Assembly: GCA_029547805.1 (NCBI GenBank)
Contig: JAKPOP010000027.1
Coordinates: 101,739-165,738, forward strand
Source: Deltaproteobacteria bacterium
Lineage (GTDB): Bacteria; Myxococcota_A; UBA9042; DTJE01
Reading direction: 5' to 3'
DNA: 64,000 bases
Below the pieces are notes generated by a model, which worked only from the letters and a program-made list of their open reading frames with translations, ran no database searches and was not told the DNA's origin. Position numbers and translations under genes: made by a program. Below are positions 28,061-38,700 of the stretch, one piece after another. Every line of letters starts with the position of its first letter. Positions within the stretch are counted from its first letter, which is position 1.

Positions 28061-30190
28061 ATGCATCGAGAGGTCTTCGACTGGTTCGGGAAGAGGCTGT
28101 CCATCGAGACGGGCCGGCTCGCGAAGCAGGCCCATGGGGCGGCCCTGGTCTCCCTGGAGGACACGGTGGTGCTGGTCACCGCCGTGGCCGCCGCGACGGC
28201 CCGGGAGGGAACGGACTTCGTGCCCTTGACGGTCGAGTACATGGAAAGGACCTACTCCGCGGGCCGGATTCCCGGAGGCTACTTCAAGCGCGAGGGACGC
28301 CCCACCGAGGTGGAGATCCTGAATTCCCGGCTGATCGATCGCCCCATCCGGCCGCTGTTCCCGAAGGGTTGGCGCTACGAGACCCAGGTCATTGCCCTGG
28401 TCCTCTCGGCCGACAAGGAGAACGACCCGGGCATCCCGGCGATGATCGGCGCCTCGGCGGCCCTGATGCTGTCGGACATCCCCTTCGAGGGACCCATCGC
28501 CGGGCTCCGGGTGGGACGCCTGGACGGGCAGTTCGTGGTGAACCCCACCTACGGCGAGCGGGAGGAGTGCGACCTGGATCTGGCCGTGGCGGTCGGGCCC
28601 CAGGGCCTCACGATGGTGGAGGGCGGCGCGAAGTTCGTCTCCGAGAAGGCGATGGTCGATGCCCTGCTCTTCGCCGAGAAGGCCGCCCAGCCCGTGCTGG
28701 AGATGCAGCGTCGGCTCCAGGCCGTGGCGGGGAAGCCCAAGCGGTCGGCCCCGGTGGCCCCGAAGGACGAGGTCCTTGGGGCCGAGGTCCGGCGCCTGGC
28801 CTGGGACCCCATGTGCCAGGCCCTCTCCATCCGGGAAAAGCATCCCCGCCACGAGGCGGTCACGAAGGTCCTCGAGGACACCCGGGCGGCGCTGGCGGAG
28901 CGGTTCCCGGGCCGGGAGGCCGAGATTGCCGACGCGGTGGGCGCCCTGGAGCGGGAGCGCCTGCGCGGCATGATCGTGGAGGAGGGGCGGCGCCTGGACG
29001 GCCGGGACCTGGTCACGGTTCGCCCGATCTCCTGCGAGGTGGGGGTCCTGCCCCGGACCCACGGGTCGGCCCTCTTCACCCGGGGCGAGACTCAGGTGAT
29101 CGTCTCGGTGACGCTGGGGACCTCCGAGGACGAGCAGCGGATGGACCTCCTCCGGGGCGAGTTCTTCCGCAGTTTCATGCTCCACTACAACTTCCCCCCT
29201 TTCAGCGTCGGCGAGGTCAAGCGTCTCGGGGGGCCCTCCCGCCGGGACACAGGCCACGGCCACCTGGCGGAGCGGGGGGTCCAGGCCGTGCTGCCGGCGA
29301 AGGACCAGGGGTTCCCCTACACGATCCGGGTGGTCTCGGAGGTGCTGGAGTCCAACGGGTCCTCGTCGATGGCCACGGTCTGCGGGGCCTCGATGGCCCT
29401 CATGGACGCCGGCGTCCCGATCCGCTGCCACGTCGGCGGCGTGGCGATGGGCCTGATCAAGGAGGGGGACCGGGTCGCCGTGCTGACGGACATTCTCGGG
29501 GACGAGGACCACCTGGGGGACATGGACTTCAAGGTGGTCGGCACCCGGGAGGGGATCACCTCGGTGCAGATGGACATCAAGGTGGACGGCCTCGACGAGT
29601 CCATCCTGACCCGGGCCCTGGAGCAGGCCCGCCTGGGTCGGCTCCACATTCTCGACCACCTGGAACGGGCCATCGCGAAGCCTCGGGATGACTACTCCCC
29701 CAACGCGCCCCGGATCCACCTCATGAAGATCAAGACCGATCGCATCCGGGACCTGATCGGGCCCGGTGGGCGCAACATCCGACAGTGCCAGGCGGACTCG
29801 GGGGCCCGGATCGAGGTCGAGGACGACGGCACCGTGACGATCGCCGCGACCTCCGCCGAGTCGATGAACAAGGCGATCGCGCTCGTGAAGGGCCTCACCG
29901 ACGACGCCGAGGTCGGGCAGACCTACCTCGGGGAGGTCGTGAAGGTGACCGACTTCGGGGCCTTCGTCCGGATCCTGCCCGGCGTCGAGGGGCTCGTGCA
30001 CATCAGCGAACTCTCGAGTCAGCGCGTGAAGCGGGTCGAGGACGTGGTCCGGGAGGGGGACGAGGTGCTCGTGAAGTGCATCGGCATCGACCCGAAGAGC
30101 GGCAAGATCCGGCTCTCCCGCCGGGAGGCGATGGAGGACCGGGCGGCCGCCGACCAGGGCCACGGCGAGGCCGGTGACCCCCAGGAGTGA
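28061..30190 (+). CDS. pnp: Polyribonucleotide nucleotidyltransferase
   Basis: Two RNase PH domains, KH ([29 protein letters not shown]) and S1 domain; downstream of rpsO. Confidence 0.97.
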   Translation: MHREVFDWFGKRLSIETGRLAKQAHGAALVSLEDTVVLVTAVAAATAREGTDFVPLTVEYMERTYSAGRIPGGYFKREGRPTEVEILNSRLIDRPIRPLFPKGWRYETQVIALVLSADKENDPGIPAMIGASAALMLSDIPFEGPIAGLRVGRLDGQFVVNPTYGEREECDLDLAVAVGPQGLTMVEGGAKFVSEKAMVDALLFAEKAAQPVLEMQRRLQAVAGKPKRSAPVAPKDEVLGAEVRRLAWDPMCQALSIREKHPRHEAVTKVLEDTRAALAERFPGREAEIADAVGALERERLRGMIVEEGRRLDGRDLVTVRPISCEVGVLPRTHGSALFTRGETQVIVSVTLGTSEDEQRMDLLRGEFFRSFMLHYNFPPFSVGEVKRLGGPSRRDTGHGHLAERGVQAVLPAKDQGFPYTIRVVSEVLESNGSSSMATVCGASMALMDAGVPIRCHVGGVAMGLIKEGDRVAVLTDILGDEDHLGDMDFKVVGTREGITSVQMDIKVDGLDESILTRALEQARLGRLHILDHLERAIAKPRDDYSPNAPRIHLMKIKTDRIRDLIGPGGRNIRQCQADSGARIEVEDDGTVTIAATSAESMNKAIALVKGLTDDAEVGQTYLGEVVKVTDFGAFVRILPGVEGLVHISELSSQRVKRVEDVVREGDEVLVKCIGIDPKSGKIRLSRREAMEDRAAADQGHGEAGDPQE

Positions 30191-30216
30191 CCGCGTTCCG
30201 CGACGCCGGAGGTCCC

Positions 30217-30672
30217 ATGTCCGGTGATCCGCTCCCGCGCCTTCGTGTCCTGCGCCTCTCCCGGCGCCAGCCCCCATTGCCGTTGCCCCGCTATGCCACC
30301 GCCGGATCCTCCGGTCTGGACCTGGCCTCGGACGAGGACCTGGACCTGCAGCCTGGGCAGCGGGCCCTGGTCGCCACCGGGTTTGCCGTGGCCGTGCCTC
30401 CGGGACTCGAACTGCAGGTCCGGCCCCGGAGCGGCCTGGCGGCCCGACACGGCGTCACGGTGCTCAACGCCCCCGGGACCGTGGACAGCGACTATCGGGG
30501 CGAGGTGAAGGTGGTGCTGGTGAACCTGGGGCAGGACCCCTTCCCGGTGCGCCGGGGCGACCGGATCGCCCAGGCGGTCCTCTGTCCCGTGGTCCGGGCC
30601 GAGGTGGAGGAGGTCCCGGACCTGGACCCGACGGACCGGGATGCCGGGGGATTCGGATCGACCGGGCGGTAG
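30217..30672 (+). CDS. dut: dUTP diphosphatase
   Basis: [56 protein letters not shown]. Confidence 0.95.
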   Translation: MSGDPLPRLRVLRLSRRQPPLPLPRYATAGSSGLDLASDEDLDLQPGQRALVATGFAVAVPPGLELQVRPRSGLAARHGVTVLNAPGTVDSDYRGEVKVVLVNLGQDPFPVRRGDRIAQAVLCPVVRAEVEEVPDLDPTDRDAGGFGSTGR

Positions 30673-30709
30673 GCCTCCGCCTCGCGGGACCTGGTGGCGG
30701 CGACGGCCC

Positions 30710-32779
30710 CTAGAGGCTCACCAGCGGGAGCTCGGGCTCCACCTCCCCCGGGGGGGGGACCGGCGTCGGGATGCCGGGCATCGGGGCCCGGGTGCGCTGG
30801 GGTCGGATCCGCGCCCGGCGGATCCCATAGCGCAGGATCATCGCAATCAGGTCGTCGTAGGAGATGCCCACGGCCTTCGCGATCAGGCACATGTCGCTGA
30901 AGTCGGGGGTCAGGCCCGGCAGCGGATTCACCTCCAGCACGTAGGGGACCTGGTTCTGGTCCCCCAGCCGGATGTCCACCCGGGCATAGTCCCGGCACCC
31001 CAGGGCCAGGAAGGCCCGCCGGGCCGTCGCGCCCAGCAGGCGTTCCAGGCGGCGGTCCACCTGGGCCGGGCAGTCGTAGCGGACCTGCTTGTCCCAGTCC
31101 TGCTTGATCTCGTAGGAATAGACCGGGTAGGGCCGGGTCGGGTCCAGGAAGACCACCTCCAGGGGAGGCAGGATCCGGAATCCCCCCTCGGTCTGGAACA
31201 GCGCCACGGTGAACTCTCGGCCCCGGATGTACTGCTCCACCAGCACCGGCTGCTGGTAGCGCGCGATCGCTGCCTGGACCGTGGTCCGGAGCGAGGCCTC
31301 GTCGGTCACGACCGCGTTCGAGAGGATCCCCTTCGAGGAGCCCTCGGCGTTGGGTTTCACGATCAGCGGAAAGGACATCCGGGGGTCCAGGCGGTCCCGG
31401 GCGGTCTGGAACAACTGGCTCGCCGGGGTCGGGATGCCGTTGCGGAGGAACAGTTCCTTGGCCAGGGCCTTGTCCATCGCCACCGACAGGGCCGTCCCGT
31501 CGGACCCGGTGTGGGGGATGCCCAGCATGTCGCAGAGTACCGGGACCTGGGCCTCCCGGGTCCGGCCGCGCCACCCCTCGGCGATGTTGAAGACCACGTC
31601 CACCCGGGCGTCGGCGAGCCGGGCCGCCAGCGTGTCGTTGGCCTCCAGCATCACCACCGTGTGGCCCAGGCGCTCCAGGGCCTCCCGGATGGCCTGGATC
31701 GTCCGGGGCGGGTCGTATTCCGCCTCGGCATCGTGTTCCAGCGTGGGATTCTGCCGCTTCAGGTTGTAGGTGAAGCCGACCCGGAGCCCCTTCCGGTCCT
31801 TCGTGGCGGGCATGCCCCCGAAGGACAGGAACGACCGGCGCCGGCGGGCGGCGGCCTCGACCAGCCTCTGGACCACGTCCTCGGCCGACAGTCCCCGGCG
31901 TTCCGCGGCCACCAGGAAGGGCGCGTGGGGCCGCAACTGGGGCAGGGCGTTCACTTCCAGCAGGTACGGGACCCCGTCGGGGGTCAGGCGGAAGTCGAAC
32001 TGGGCCCAGTCCCGGAGGTTCAGGACCCGGACCAGCCGCTTCACGTAGGCCCGCAGGAGCCCCAGCACCGTCTCCGGAAGGACCGCCGGGCAACGGAGGG
32101 CGGGGCCGGAGGTCTGGCTCCAGGGGAGGTGGCGGAAGGTCAGGCCGCCGGGGAAGAGCACCTCGCAGGGTGGGAGCACCCCGTCGCCCACGCCCTCCAG
32201 GAATCCCACCGCCAGGTCCGTGCCCGGCAGGTAGTCCTCGACCAGGACCGCCTCGTAGCGCGTCAGGGAGGCCCGGACCTTCTCTTCGACCTCCCGGGCG
32301 GTCCGGCAGAGGGCGTCAGGGCCGATGCCCCGGGTCTGGTCCTCGTGGGCGGGCTTCACGAAGGCCGGCAGGTGCAGCGACGACCAGGGAATGGACCCCA
32401 CCATCGAGGCCGTGACCAGGATCCCCGGGGCCACCGGGACCCCGTTCTCCCGGGCCATCACCTTGGTCAGGTGCTTGTCGGCGGTGAGCATCAGCGCCGG
32501 CGGTGCCGACCCGGTGTAGGACAGGCGCAACTCCGCCAGCAGGGCCGGGTAGGGCGTCTCCCGCCCCGGGCCCCGCTGTCGGTCCACCAGCGAGAAGACG
32601 ACGTCCGGGGCGAAGGACCGCAACTGGATCAGCACGGCCTCGAGCCCCTCCTCCGCCGAGAGGGCCTGGACCTGGTGACCCTTCCGCTGCAGGGCCCCGA
32701 CGACCAGTTCCACCTCGGGGGGATCCCGGCCGTCCCAGGCCTCCTCCTCCTGTCCCCCATAGAGAACCCCGACCTTCAT
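30710..32779 (-). CDS. Tandem ATP-grasp protein (two D-Ala-D-Ala-ligase-like halves)
   Basis: Each half has a Ddl-like N-domain and ends in EVN-P motif (LLEVNALPQL; VLEVNPLPGL); LIVKPNAEGSSKGI in second half. Confidence 0.85.
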   Translation of the reverse strand: MKVGVLYGGQEEEAWDGRDPPEVELVVGALQRKGHQVQALSAEEGLEAVLIQLRSFAPDVVFSLVDRQRGPGRETPYPALLAELRLSYTGSAPPALMLTADKHLTKVMARENGVPVAPGILVTASMVGSIPWSSLHLPAFVKPAHEDQTRGIGPDALCRTAREVEEKVRASLTRYEAVLVEDYLPGTDLAVGFLEGVGDGVLPPCEVLFPGGLTFRHLPWSQTSGPALRCPAVLPETVLGLLRAYVKRLVRVLNLRDWAQFDFRLTPDGVPYLLEVNALPQLRPHAPFLVAAERRGLSAEDVVQRLVEAAARRRRSFLSFGGMPATKDRKGLRVGFTYNLKRQNPTLEHDAEAEYDPPRTIQAIREALERLGHTVVMLEANDTLAARLADARVDVVFNIAEGWRGRTREAQVPVLCDMLGIPHTGSDGTALSVAMDKALAKELFLRNGIPTPASQLFQTARDRLDPRMSFPLIVKPNAEGSSKGILSNAVVTDEASLRTTVQAAIARYQQPVLVEQYIRGREFTVALFQTEGGFRILPPLEVVFLDPTRPYPVYSYEIKQDWDKQVRYDCPAQVDRRLERLLGATARRAFLALGCRDYARVDIRLGDQNQVPYVLEVNPLPGLTPDFSDMCLIAKAVGISYDDLIAMILRYGIRRARIRPQRTRAPMPGIPTPVPPPGEVEPELPLVSL

Positions 32780-32959
32780 CGCGACCTCCCTGCATGAACT
32801 GGACACGGGAAGACCGTCCCGCCCCGCTCCTCTCGGAGGAACGGGTCAGACCGGGCAGGTCCGACCTCCGGGACCCGGCATCGCACGGACGCGGAAGCGA
32901 TGGAAGGGCATCGGGTGCACTCTGGCAATCCTGCCGGACTTCTACAACAATTCCCCCTT

Positions 32960-33490
32960 GTGAACAAGACCTGCCTCGTCGCCTCGGCGACCCTCCTGCT
33001 GGTGCTGGCCGCGAGGCCCTCCGAGGCCGGTGCGCCCCCGTCCACCGAGGTGGGATTCGCCGGGTCCTACGTCCACGGGCATCGGCCCGGTGCGCCCGGG
33101 CTCCAGGGGTTCGAGCCCCAGGTGACGGTCCGTCAGGGGGTGGCGCCGGACTGGGACCTCTTCCTCCGGGCCTCCCTGGCCCTCTTTCCCCAGGACCGCG
33201 GCACCGACCTCTTCTCGGTCGTGGGCGGCGTGGCGCTGGTGATCGACGCTGCCACGTGGATTCCCGCCGTCTTCGCAGGGGTCGGTTACCAGGGGGCGAT
33301 GGTCCGGGGCGACCTTGCCCCGAACGGGGTCGTCGTGGGCGGCGCCCTGCTGGATCGCCGGTTCCCCGGGGGGATCCGGGCGGGCATCGGTGGCGAGGTC
33401 CGGGTCCCCTGGCTGCAGCGGTCACGGCTTCCGTGGCTGGCGGCCGTCACCCTGCGCCTCCTGTGGGGACCGGAGGGTTCCTTCCGTTGA
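32960..33490 (+). CDS. Putative outer-membrane/secreted beta-barrel-like protein
   Basis: GTG start, signal peptide VNKTCLVASATLLLVLAARPSEA, alternating hydrophobic strands. Confidence 0.5.
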   Translation: MNKTCLVASATLLLVLAARPSEAGAPPSTEVGFAGSYVHGHRPGAPGLQGFEPQVTVRQGVAPDWDLFLRASLALFPQDRGTDLFSVVGGVALVIDAATWIPAVFAGVGYQGAMVRGDLAPNGVVVGGALLDRRFPGGIRAGIGGEVRVPWLQRSRLPWLAAVTLRLLWGPEGSFR

Positions 33491-33557
33491 CAGGGGGCAA
33501 CGCCGGCCGCATTGTTCCAGGGCCCCTGGTGGGCCGGGACATGAAAGGAGGGACGCC

Positions 33558-34244
33558 ATGTTCTTCGACCCCCTCTACCTGCTGATGATCGCCCCTGCAC
33601 TGCTGCTCTCCGTCTGGGCGCAGTTCAAGGTGAAGAGGAATTTCGCCCGCTACCAGCAGGTCCCCTCCTCATCCGGCCTGTCCGGGGCCCAGGTGGCCCA
33701 GCGGATCCTCCGGGGCAACGGCATCCACGACGTGGCTGTCGAGGAGGTCCAGGGCTTCCTGTCGGACCACTACGACCCGGCCCACCGGGTGCTTCGCCTC
33801 TCCCCGGCGGTCTTTCGGGGCCAGTCGGTCGCCGCGGCGGGGATTGCGGCCCACGAGGCTGGACACGCCCTCCAGCATGCCCAGGCCTATGCCCCCCTGC
33901 GCCTCCGGAGCGCCCTGGTCCCGGCGGCCTCCCTGGGGTCGAACCTCTCCTGGATCCTGATCATGGCCGGCCTGCTGATCCAGTGGACCACGCTGGCCTG
34001 GGTCGGGATCGCCCTGTTTTCCGCGGCGGTGCTCTTCAGCCTTGTGACGTTGCCCGTGGAGTTCGATGCCTCCCGCAGGGCCAAGGCCGTCCTGCCGGCC
34101 CTGGGTCTGGTCTCCCCGGCGGACCAGGGCGGGGTCTCCGCGGTGCTCAACGCGGCGGCGATGACCTACGTGGCCGCAGCAGCGGCGGCGATCCTCCAGC
34201 TCCTGTACTTCGTCCTTCGGGTGATGGGGTCCTCCCGCGATTGA
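33558..34244 (+). CDS. YugP-like membrane zinc metallopeptidase
   Basis: AAHEAGHALQHAQAYAPLRLRSALVP; LPVEFDASRRAKAVL; four TM segments. Confidence 0.9.
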   Translation: MFFDPLYLLMIAPALLLSVWAQFKVKRNFARYQQVPSSSGLSGAQVAQRILRGNGIHDVAVEEVQGFLSDHYDPAHRVLRLSPAVFRGQSVAAAGIAAHEAGHALQHAQAYAPLRLRSALVPAASLGSNLSWILIMAGLLIQWTTLAWVGIALFSAAVLFSLVTLPVEFDASRRAKAVLPALGLVSPADQGGVSAVLNAAAMTYVAAAAAAILQLLYFVLRVMGSSRD

Positions 34245-34268
34245 CAAACCCGCTCCTCGGGATATCAT
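34241..34268 (+). promoter_or_regulatory. Sigma70-like promoter TTGACA-N16-TATCAT
   Basis: -35 overlaps the TGA stop of the upstream peptidase gene; -10 at 34263-34268; small ORF ATG at 34300. Confidence 0.65.
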
Positions 34269-34299
34269 TCGCCGCTCTTTTCCTCGGTGGAGGCTGGAG

Positions 34300-34479
34300 A
34301 TGGCGTCTCCGACGAACAAGGTGGACAAGATCCGGAAGAACAAGAGGGCGGCCCTGGGGCAGCGGCGGAAGCGGGAGATCCGGAGGGACATCCGCCAGCG
34401 GACCGCGGAGGTCGGACGGATGCTGGGCCTCCTGGGGCCCGGGGCCCTCGAGGTCCCCTCGGCCGACCGAAAGGACTGA
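34300..34479 (+). CDS. Small basic protein (59 aa)
   Basis: MASPTNKVDKIRKNKRAALGQRRKREIRRDIRQRTAEVGRMLGLLGPGALEVPSADRKD; promoter directly upstream; below the ORF-track cutoff. Confidence 0.55.
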   Translation: MASPTNKVDKIRKNKRAALGQRRKREIRRDIRQRTAEVGRMLGLLGPGALEVPSADRKD

Positions 34480-34539
34480 TTCGACCCCCTTCCTGGGCGG
34501 GACCGGAGGGCCCGTCCGCCCCGGGAGGCAGAAAGGAGC

Positions 34540-34830
34540 ATGGCCATGCCGCACGTGCTGAAATCCCTGGACCCCGCGATCCTCGCCAAACTGCCTCCGA
34601 CCCTGTCGGGCAATCCGGCCCACCGGATCGTGGACGCCTGCGTCGGTTGCGCCCACATCCAGGACATCGGAGACCAGCGATACTGCAAGGCCTTCGTGGA
34701 CCCGGCGGCCAAGTGGCAGTTCGGGCCGTGCAACCTCGGGACCCACGTGGTGCGCAAGATCGCCACCGAGACCCGCAAGGTGAACCCCCAGAAGGCCTCC
34801 AAGAAGGCCATGAAGGGCGGCGGCAAGTAG
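34540..34830 (+). CDS. PxxKW-family cysteine-rich protein
   Basis: ACVGCAHIQDIGDQRYCKAFVDPAAKWQFGPCNLGTH contains the PxxKW motif between Cys residues. Confidence 0.75.
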   Translation: MAMPHVLKSLDPAILAKLPPTLSGNPAHRIVDACVGCAHIQDIGDQRYCKAFVDPAAKWQFGPCNLGTHVVRKIATETRKVNPQKASKKAMKGGGK

Positions 34831-35001
34831 GGTCGCCGGACCCCCTCGCGGAAACCGCGATCGCCTTCCACGAACGGCAGGTCTCTGGCCTGTCAGGTGT
34901 CTCTCGCGTCCGATGCTGCCCTGCATTGGATGGGCATGCCCATGTCCGCGGAGTCTCTGGCGGTCTTTGGGAAGATCACGGGGGATGGGGACGCCGCCCG
35001 G

Positions 35002-35430
35002 TCAGTCTCCGGCCGGTGGTGCCGGCGGCGGGGCGGGAGGCGGCGGGGGCGCGGCCTTCGGAAAGACGATCTTCTTCTCGACCCGCCAGACCTTCTCCTT
35101 CTTGCCGATGGACGCCAGCTTCCATTCCGACGGCTCGATGTGGAACTGCACCGGACCCAGGTTCGGGTAGATGGGCGTCAGGGTGATCTCGTGCTCCACG
35201 GTCCGGGGCAGCAGGTGGATGATCAGGAACCTCCCGTTGTCCTCGAAGACCGCCTCGTCCCAGACCTCCCCGTCCACCAGCAGTTTCGCGTAATCCGAAC
35301 TGAGGTGGATCCGGACCTCGCCGGTCGTCACCTCCTCCGGACTGGCGGGGGCCGGTTCCCCCTGGGCCCGCGCCAGTCCCGGGACCACCAGGAGGATCAT
35401 CCAGAACCACGACCCGATCGAGACACGCAT
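35002..35430 (-). CDS. Secreted protein with PEGA-like beta domain and Pro-rich tail
   Basis: Signal peptide MRVSIGSWFWMILLVVPGLARA; EVRIHLSSDYAKLLVDGEVW; tail PPPPPAPPPAPPAGD. Confidence 0.55.
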   Translation of the reverse strand: MRVSIGSWFWMILLVVPGLARAQGEPAPASPEEVTTGEVRIHLSSDYAKLLVDGEVWDEAVFEDNGRFLIIHLLPRTVEHEITLTPIYPNLGPVQFHIEPSEWKLASIGKKEKVWRVEKKIVFPKAAPPPPPAPPPAPPAGD

Positions 35431-35610
35431 GGCAGGCCTCCACGGTGAGCACCTGGGGGAATGCTAGGACTTCCGGGAGTTGCTGGCAAGCGGTCCCCCC
35501 ACGGCGAACCACCTTCCAGGGGGCCTGTGACCGGCCCGGGCACCCGCCCCTGGATGCCGCCGCCGATGGACCTTCCATCGCGATCAAGATTTCCTTGCAA
35601 CCGGAGACTT

Positions 35611-35619
35611 TGCTATCAT
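35611..35619 (+). promoter_or_regulatory. Extended -10 promoter (TGCTATCAT) upstream of giant lipoprotein gene
   Basis: TGn-TATCAT with no well-spaced -35 consensus; AGGAGG SD at about 35692 before ATG 35704. Confidence 0.5.
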
Positions 35620-35703
35620 CAGATGGTTCACTGCGTTCCAGGATTCCCGGCTCGTCTGGTAGGGGGGAATCGGGCAACGTCCCTGAAGGCCGAGGAGGTT
35701 CCC

Positions 35704-38700
35704 ATGGAGCCGCGCTGTCGCCGGTACGCCTTGATGGCCCTGCTGACGCTCTCGATGGCCGCCTGTGGCGGAGGAGGGAGTCATCCACCGGACTTCGGGT
35801 TCGAGGACGCCCCGGACGAGGGGGCGGACCTGGTGACGCCGGACCTGCCTCGGGACGTGCCGGAGGACGGGACCCGGGACCTCGGGAGCGACGAGGGCAA
35901 GGACGCTCCGGACGTCCGCGACGTACCCGACGTCGCCCCGGACCCGGGGGACACCGGGCCCGACGTGGTGACCTGCGAGGTGGATGGGGACTGCCCCGAC
36001 GACCCGGTGAACCAGTGCCTGGTGGGCCGTTGCGAGGCCCGGCGGTGCACGCTGGCCCCCCGGGACTGCAACGACGGCCTCGACTGCACCTACGACGAGG
36101 CCTGCGACCCCGATCGCCCCGGCGGGTGCAACCACATCTTCCTGCCCAACGTGCCGTGCCAGCCCTGCTCCTCGGACGACCAGTGCCGGAGCGCCAGTTC
36201 CTGCGACCAGAACACCTGCGTGGAGTGCCCGAAGCCCGGATCGACCCTGGACCAGTTCGACTGCCCGGAGACGGGAAAGGTCTGTCGGCACCTGCCCTGC
36301 GCCAACTGCGAGGACCAGAATCCCTGCACGATCGACTCTTGCGACTCCCAGGGGGTCGTCCACCATGACCCGAAGCCCTGCACCGACTACAACCCCTGCA
36401 CGGCCGATTCCTGCAACCCCCAGACGGGGGAGTGCGTCTTCACGCCCATCTCGGACTGCATCCTGTGCCAGGTCGGAGACAACACCTGCAACTCTCCTGA
36501 GAACAATCCCAGCCCGAAGTGCCTGATCGGGACATGCACCGGCATTCCCCTGGAGAACGGGTCGGTGCCGTGCGGGTCGGGGTGCCCTGGCGGGTCGGTC
36601 TGCGATCAGGCCAGCGGGCTGTGCCAGGTGAACATCTGCCGCTACACCCGGAACTCCTGTCAGGACGGGGACCTCTGCACGTCGGACCGCTGCGACGACA
36701 CCCTGGGCTGCGTTCACGAGTGCGTCTGCCCCGAATGCACCCAGCCCGGCGAGGACGCCCCCGAGTGCAACGACGGCAACCTCTGCACGCTGGACGCCTG
36801 CATCGCGGTGACTCCCGGGAGCACCTGCGCCGAGGGCGCCAACTACTGTGCCTACCGGCCCCTGTCCTGCGACGACGACAACCCCTTCACGTGGGACACC
36901 TGCGACCCGGTCGTGGGGTGCCTGCACAACCTGCTGCCCCAGGAATGCCAGTTCGACGAGGAGTGTCAGCAGGTGGTGGGGCTGTGCGGCGACGGAATCT
37001 GCGAGGGCGGGACCTGCCGCCTGGAACCGCGGTCCTGCGACGACGGGGACCCCTGCACGATGGACGACTGCGCGTCGGATCGCGGCTGCGTCTATTCGCC
37101 GATCCCCGGCGGCTGCGGCGAGAGCATCTGCCGGAGCGAGCGGGACTGTGACGACGGGGACCCCTGCACAATCGACTCCTGTGCCGCGGACCCCCTGGAC
37201 CCGGGGAAGTCCTACTGCCATCACCGGGTGGACCCCTGCAACGACAGCAACCCCTGCACGACGGACTACTGCCAGGCCGGAAGCGGCTGCGTCCACATCA
37301 CGATTCCCCAGTGCATCGGGCCGGTCTGCCGCACCGACGGCGATTGCGAGGACGCCTCGCTCTGCTCCTTCGGGAAGTGCAACCGCCAGACGGGCGTTTG
37401 CTACCAGGTCCCGAAGAACTGCGACGACGGGGACCAGTGCACGCTGGACGAGTGCAACCTGGCGAATGGGCAGTGCCGTCACTCCCTGGACGAGACGAAG
37501 CCCAATTGCGTGGGGTGCAGCACCGACAAGGAGTGCGAGGCGGCCAACACGAACCCCTGCCGGACGGCCTCTTGCAACCGGGACACCGGCTATTGTCGCT
37601 TCGAGGAGAAGACCTGCAACGACGGGGACCAGTGCACCGCCGACTCCTGCGACCAGAACACGGGCAACTGCCGGTTCCAGCGCATCCCGGGCTGCTTCCA
37701 CTGCCCCAACGGCGTGCTGGACTGCCCCGAGCCCGCCGACTGCTGCCGCTATGCGATCTGCGACAAGAGCCAGGACCCCCAGGGCGTCTGCGTCTATGAG
37801 CCCCTGGTCTGCAACAGCGGGAACCTGTGCCAGACGGGCCAGTGCAACCCGGCGACCTGCAAGTGCGAGTTCGGGCCCCGGGATTGCGACGATGGCAACC
37901 CCTGCACGACCGACGAGTGCCGCATCGCCGTGGGCTGCGTGAACACCCCGGTCATCTGCAACGACAACAACAGGTGCACGAACGACTCCTGCGACCGGGC
38001 CACGGGGCAGTGCGTCTTCACGCCCCGGGTCTGTGACGACGGAGACCCCTGCACCGAGGACTACTGCAGCCCCACCTCGGGAACCTGCGAGGCCCGGCCC
38101 TACGACTGCGACGACGGCAACCAGTGCACCTTCGATACCTGCATCCAGGGGGTCGGGTGCAGCCACACCCTGAATCCCTTCCCGCCCTGCGGAACCGGGT
38201 GCCAGAAGGACAGCGACTGCAACGACTCGAACGCCTGCACGACGGACCGCTGCGACCAGTCCCAGACCCCGAGCCGGTGTCTCTTCACGGTGAAGGACTG
38301 CGAGGACGCGGACCCCTGCACGCTGGACTACTGCAACCCGGCCACCGGGCAGTGCGAGCACCGGGGGCAGTTGTGCGACGACCAGGACCCATGCACGATC
38401 GACTGGTGCGATCAGTCGGGCAACTGCCGGCACACCTCGGCCTTCCCCTCCGACGGGAACCGCTGCACCCAGGACTCCTGCGACGAGAACTGCGGGGGGG
38501 CCATCTTCCTGCCCTACAAGAATCCCGACGAGCCGGCCTGCGCGAACTTCCGCTGTACGAAGGACGCCGACTGCACGATCCAGGGGAATCGCTGCGCCAC
38601 GGGCAAGTGCAACACCGCGACGGGGGTCTGCTCGGCCCAGTGCGTGGCCTGCAACGACAACAACCCCTGCACGGTGGACCGGTGCAACCCGGTCACGGGT

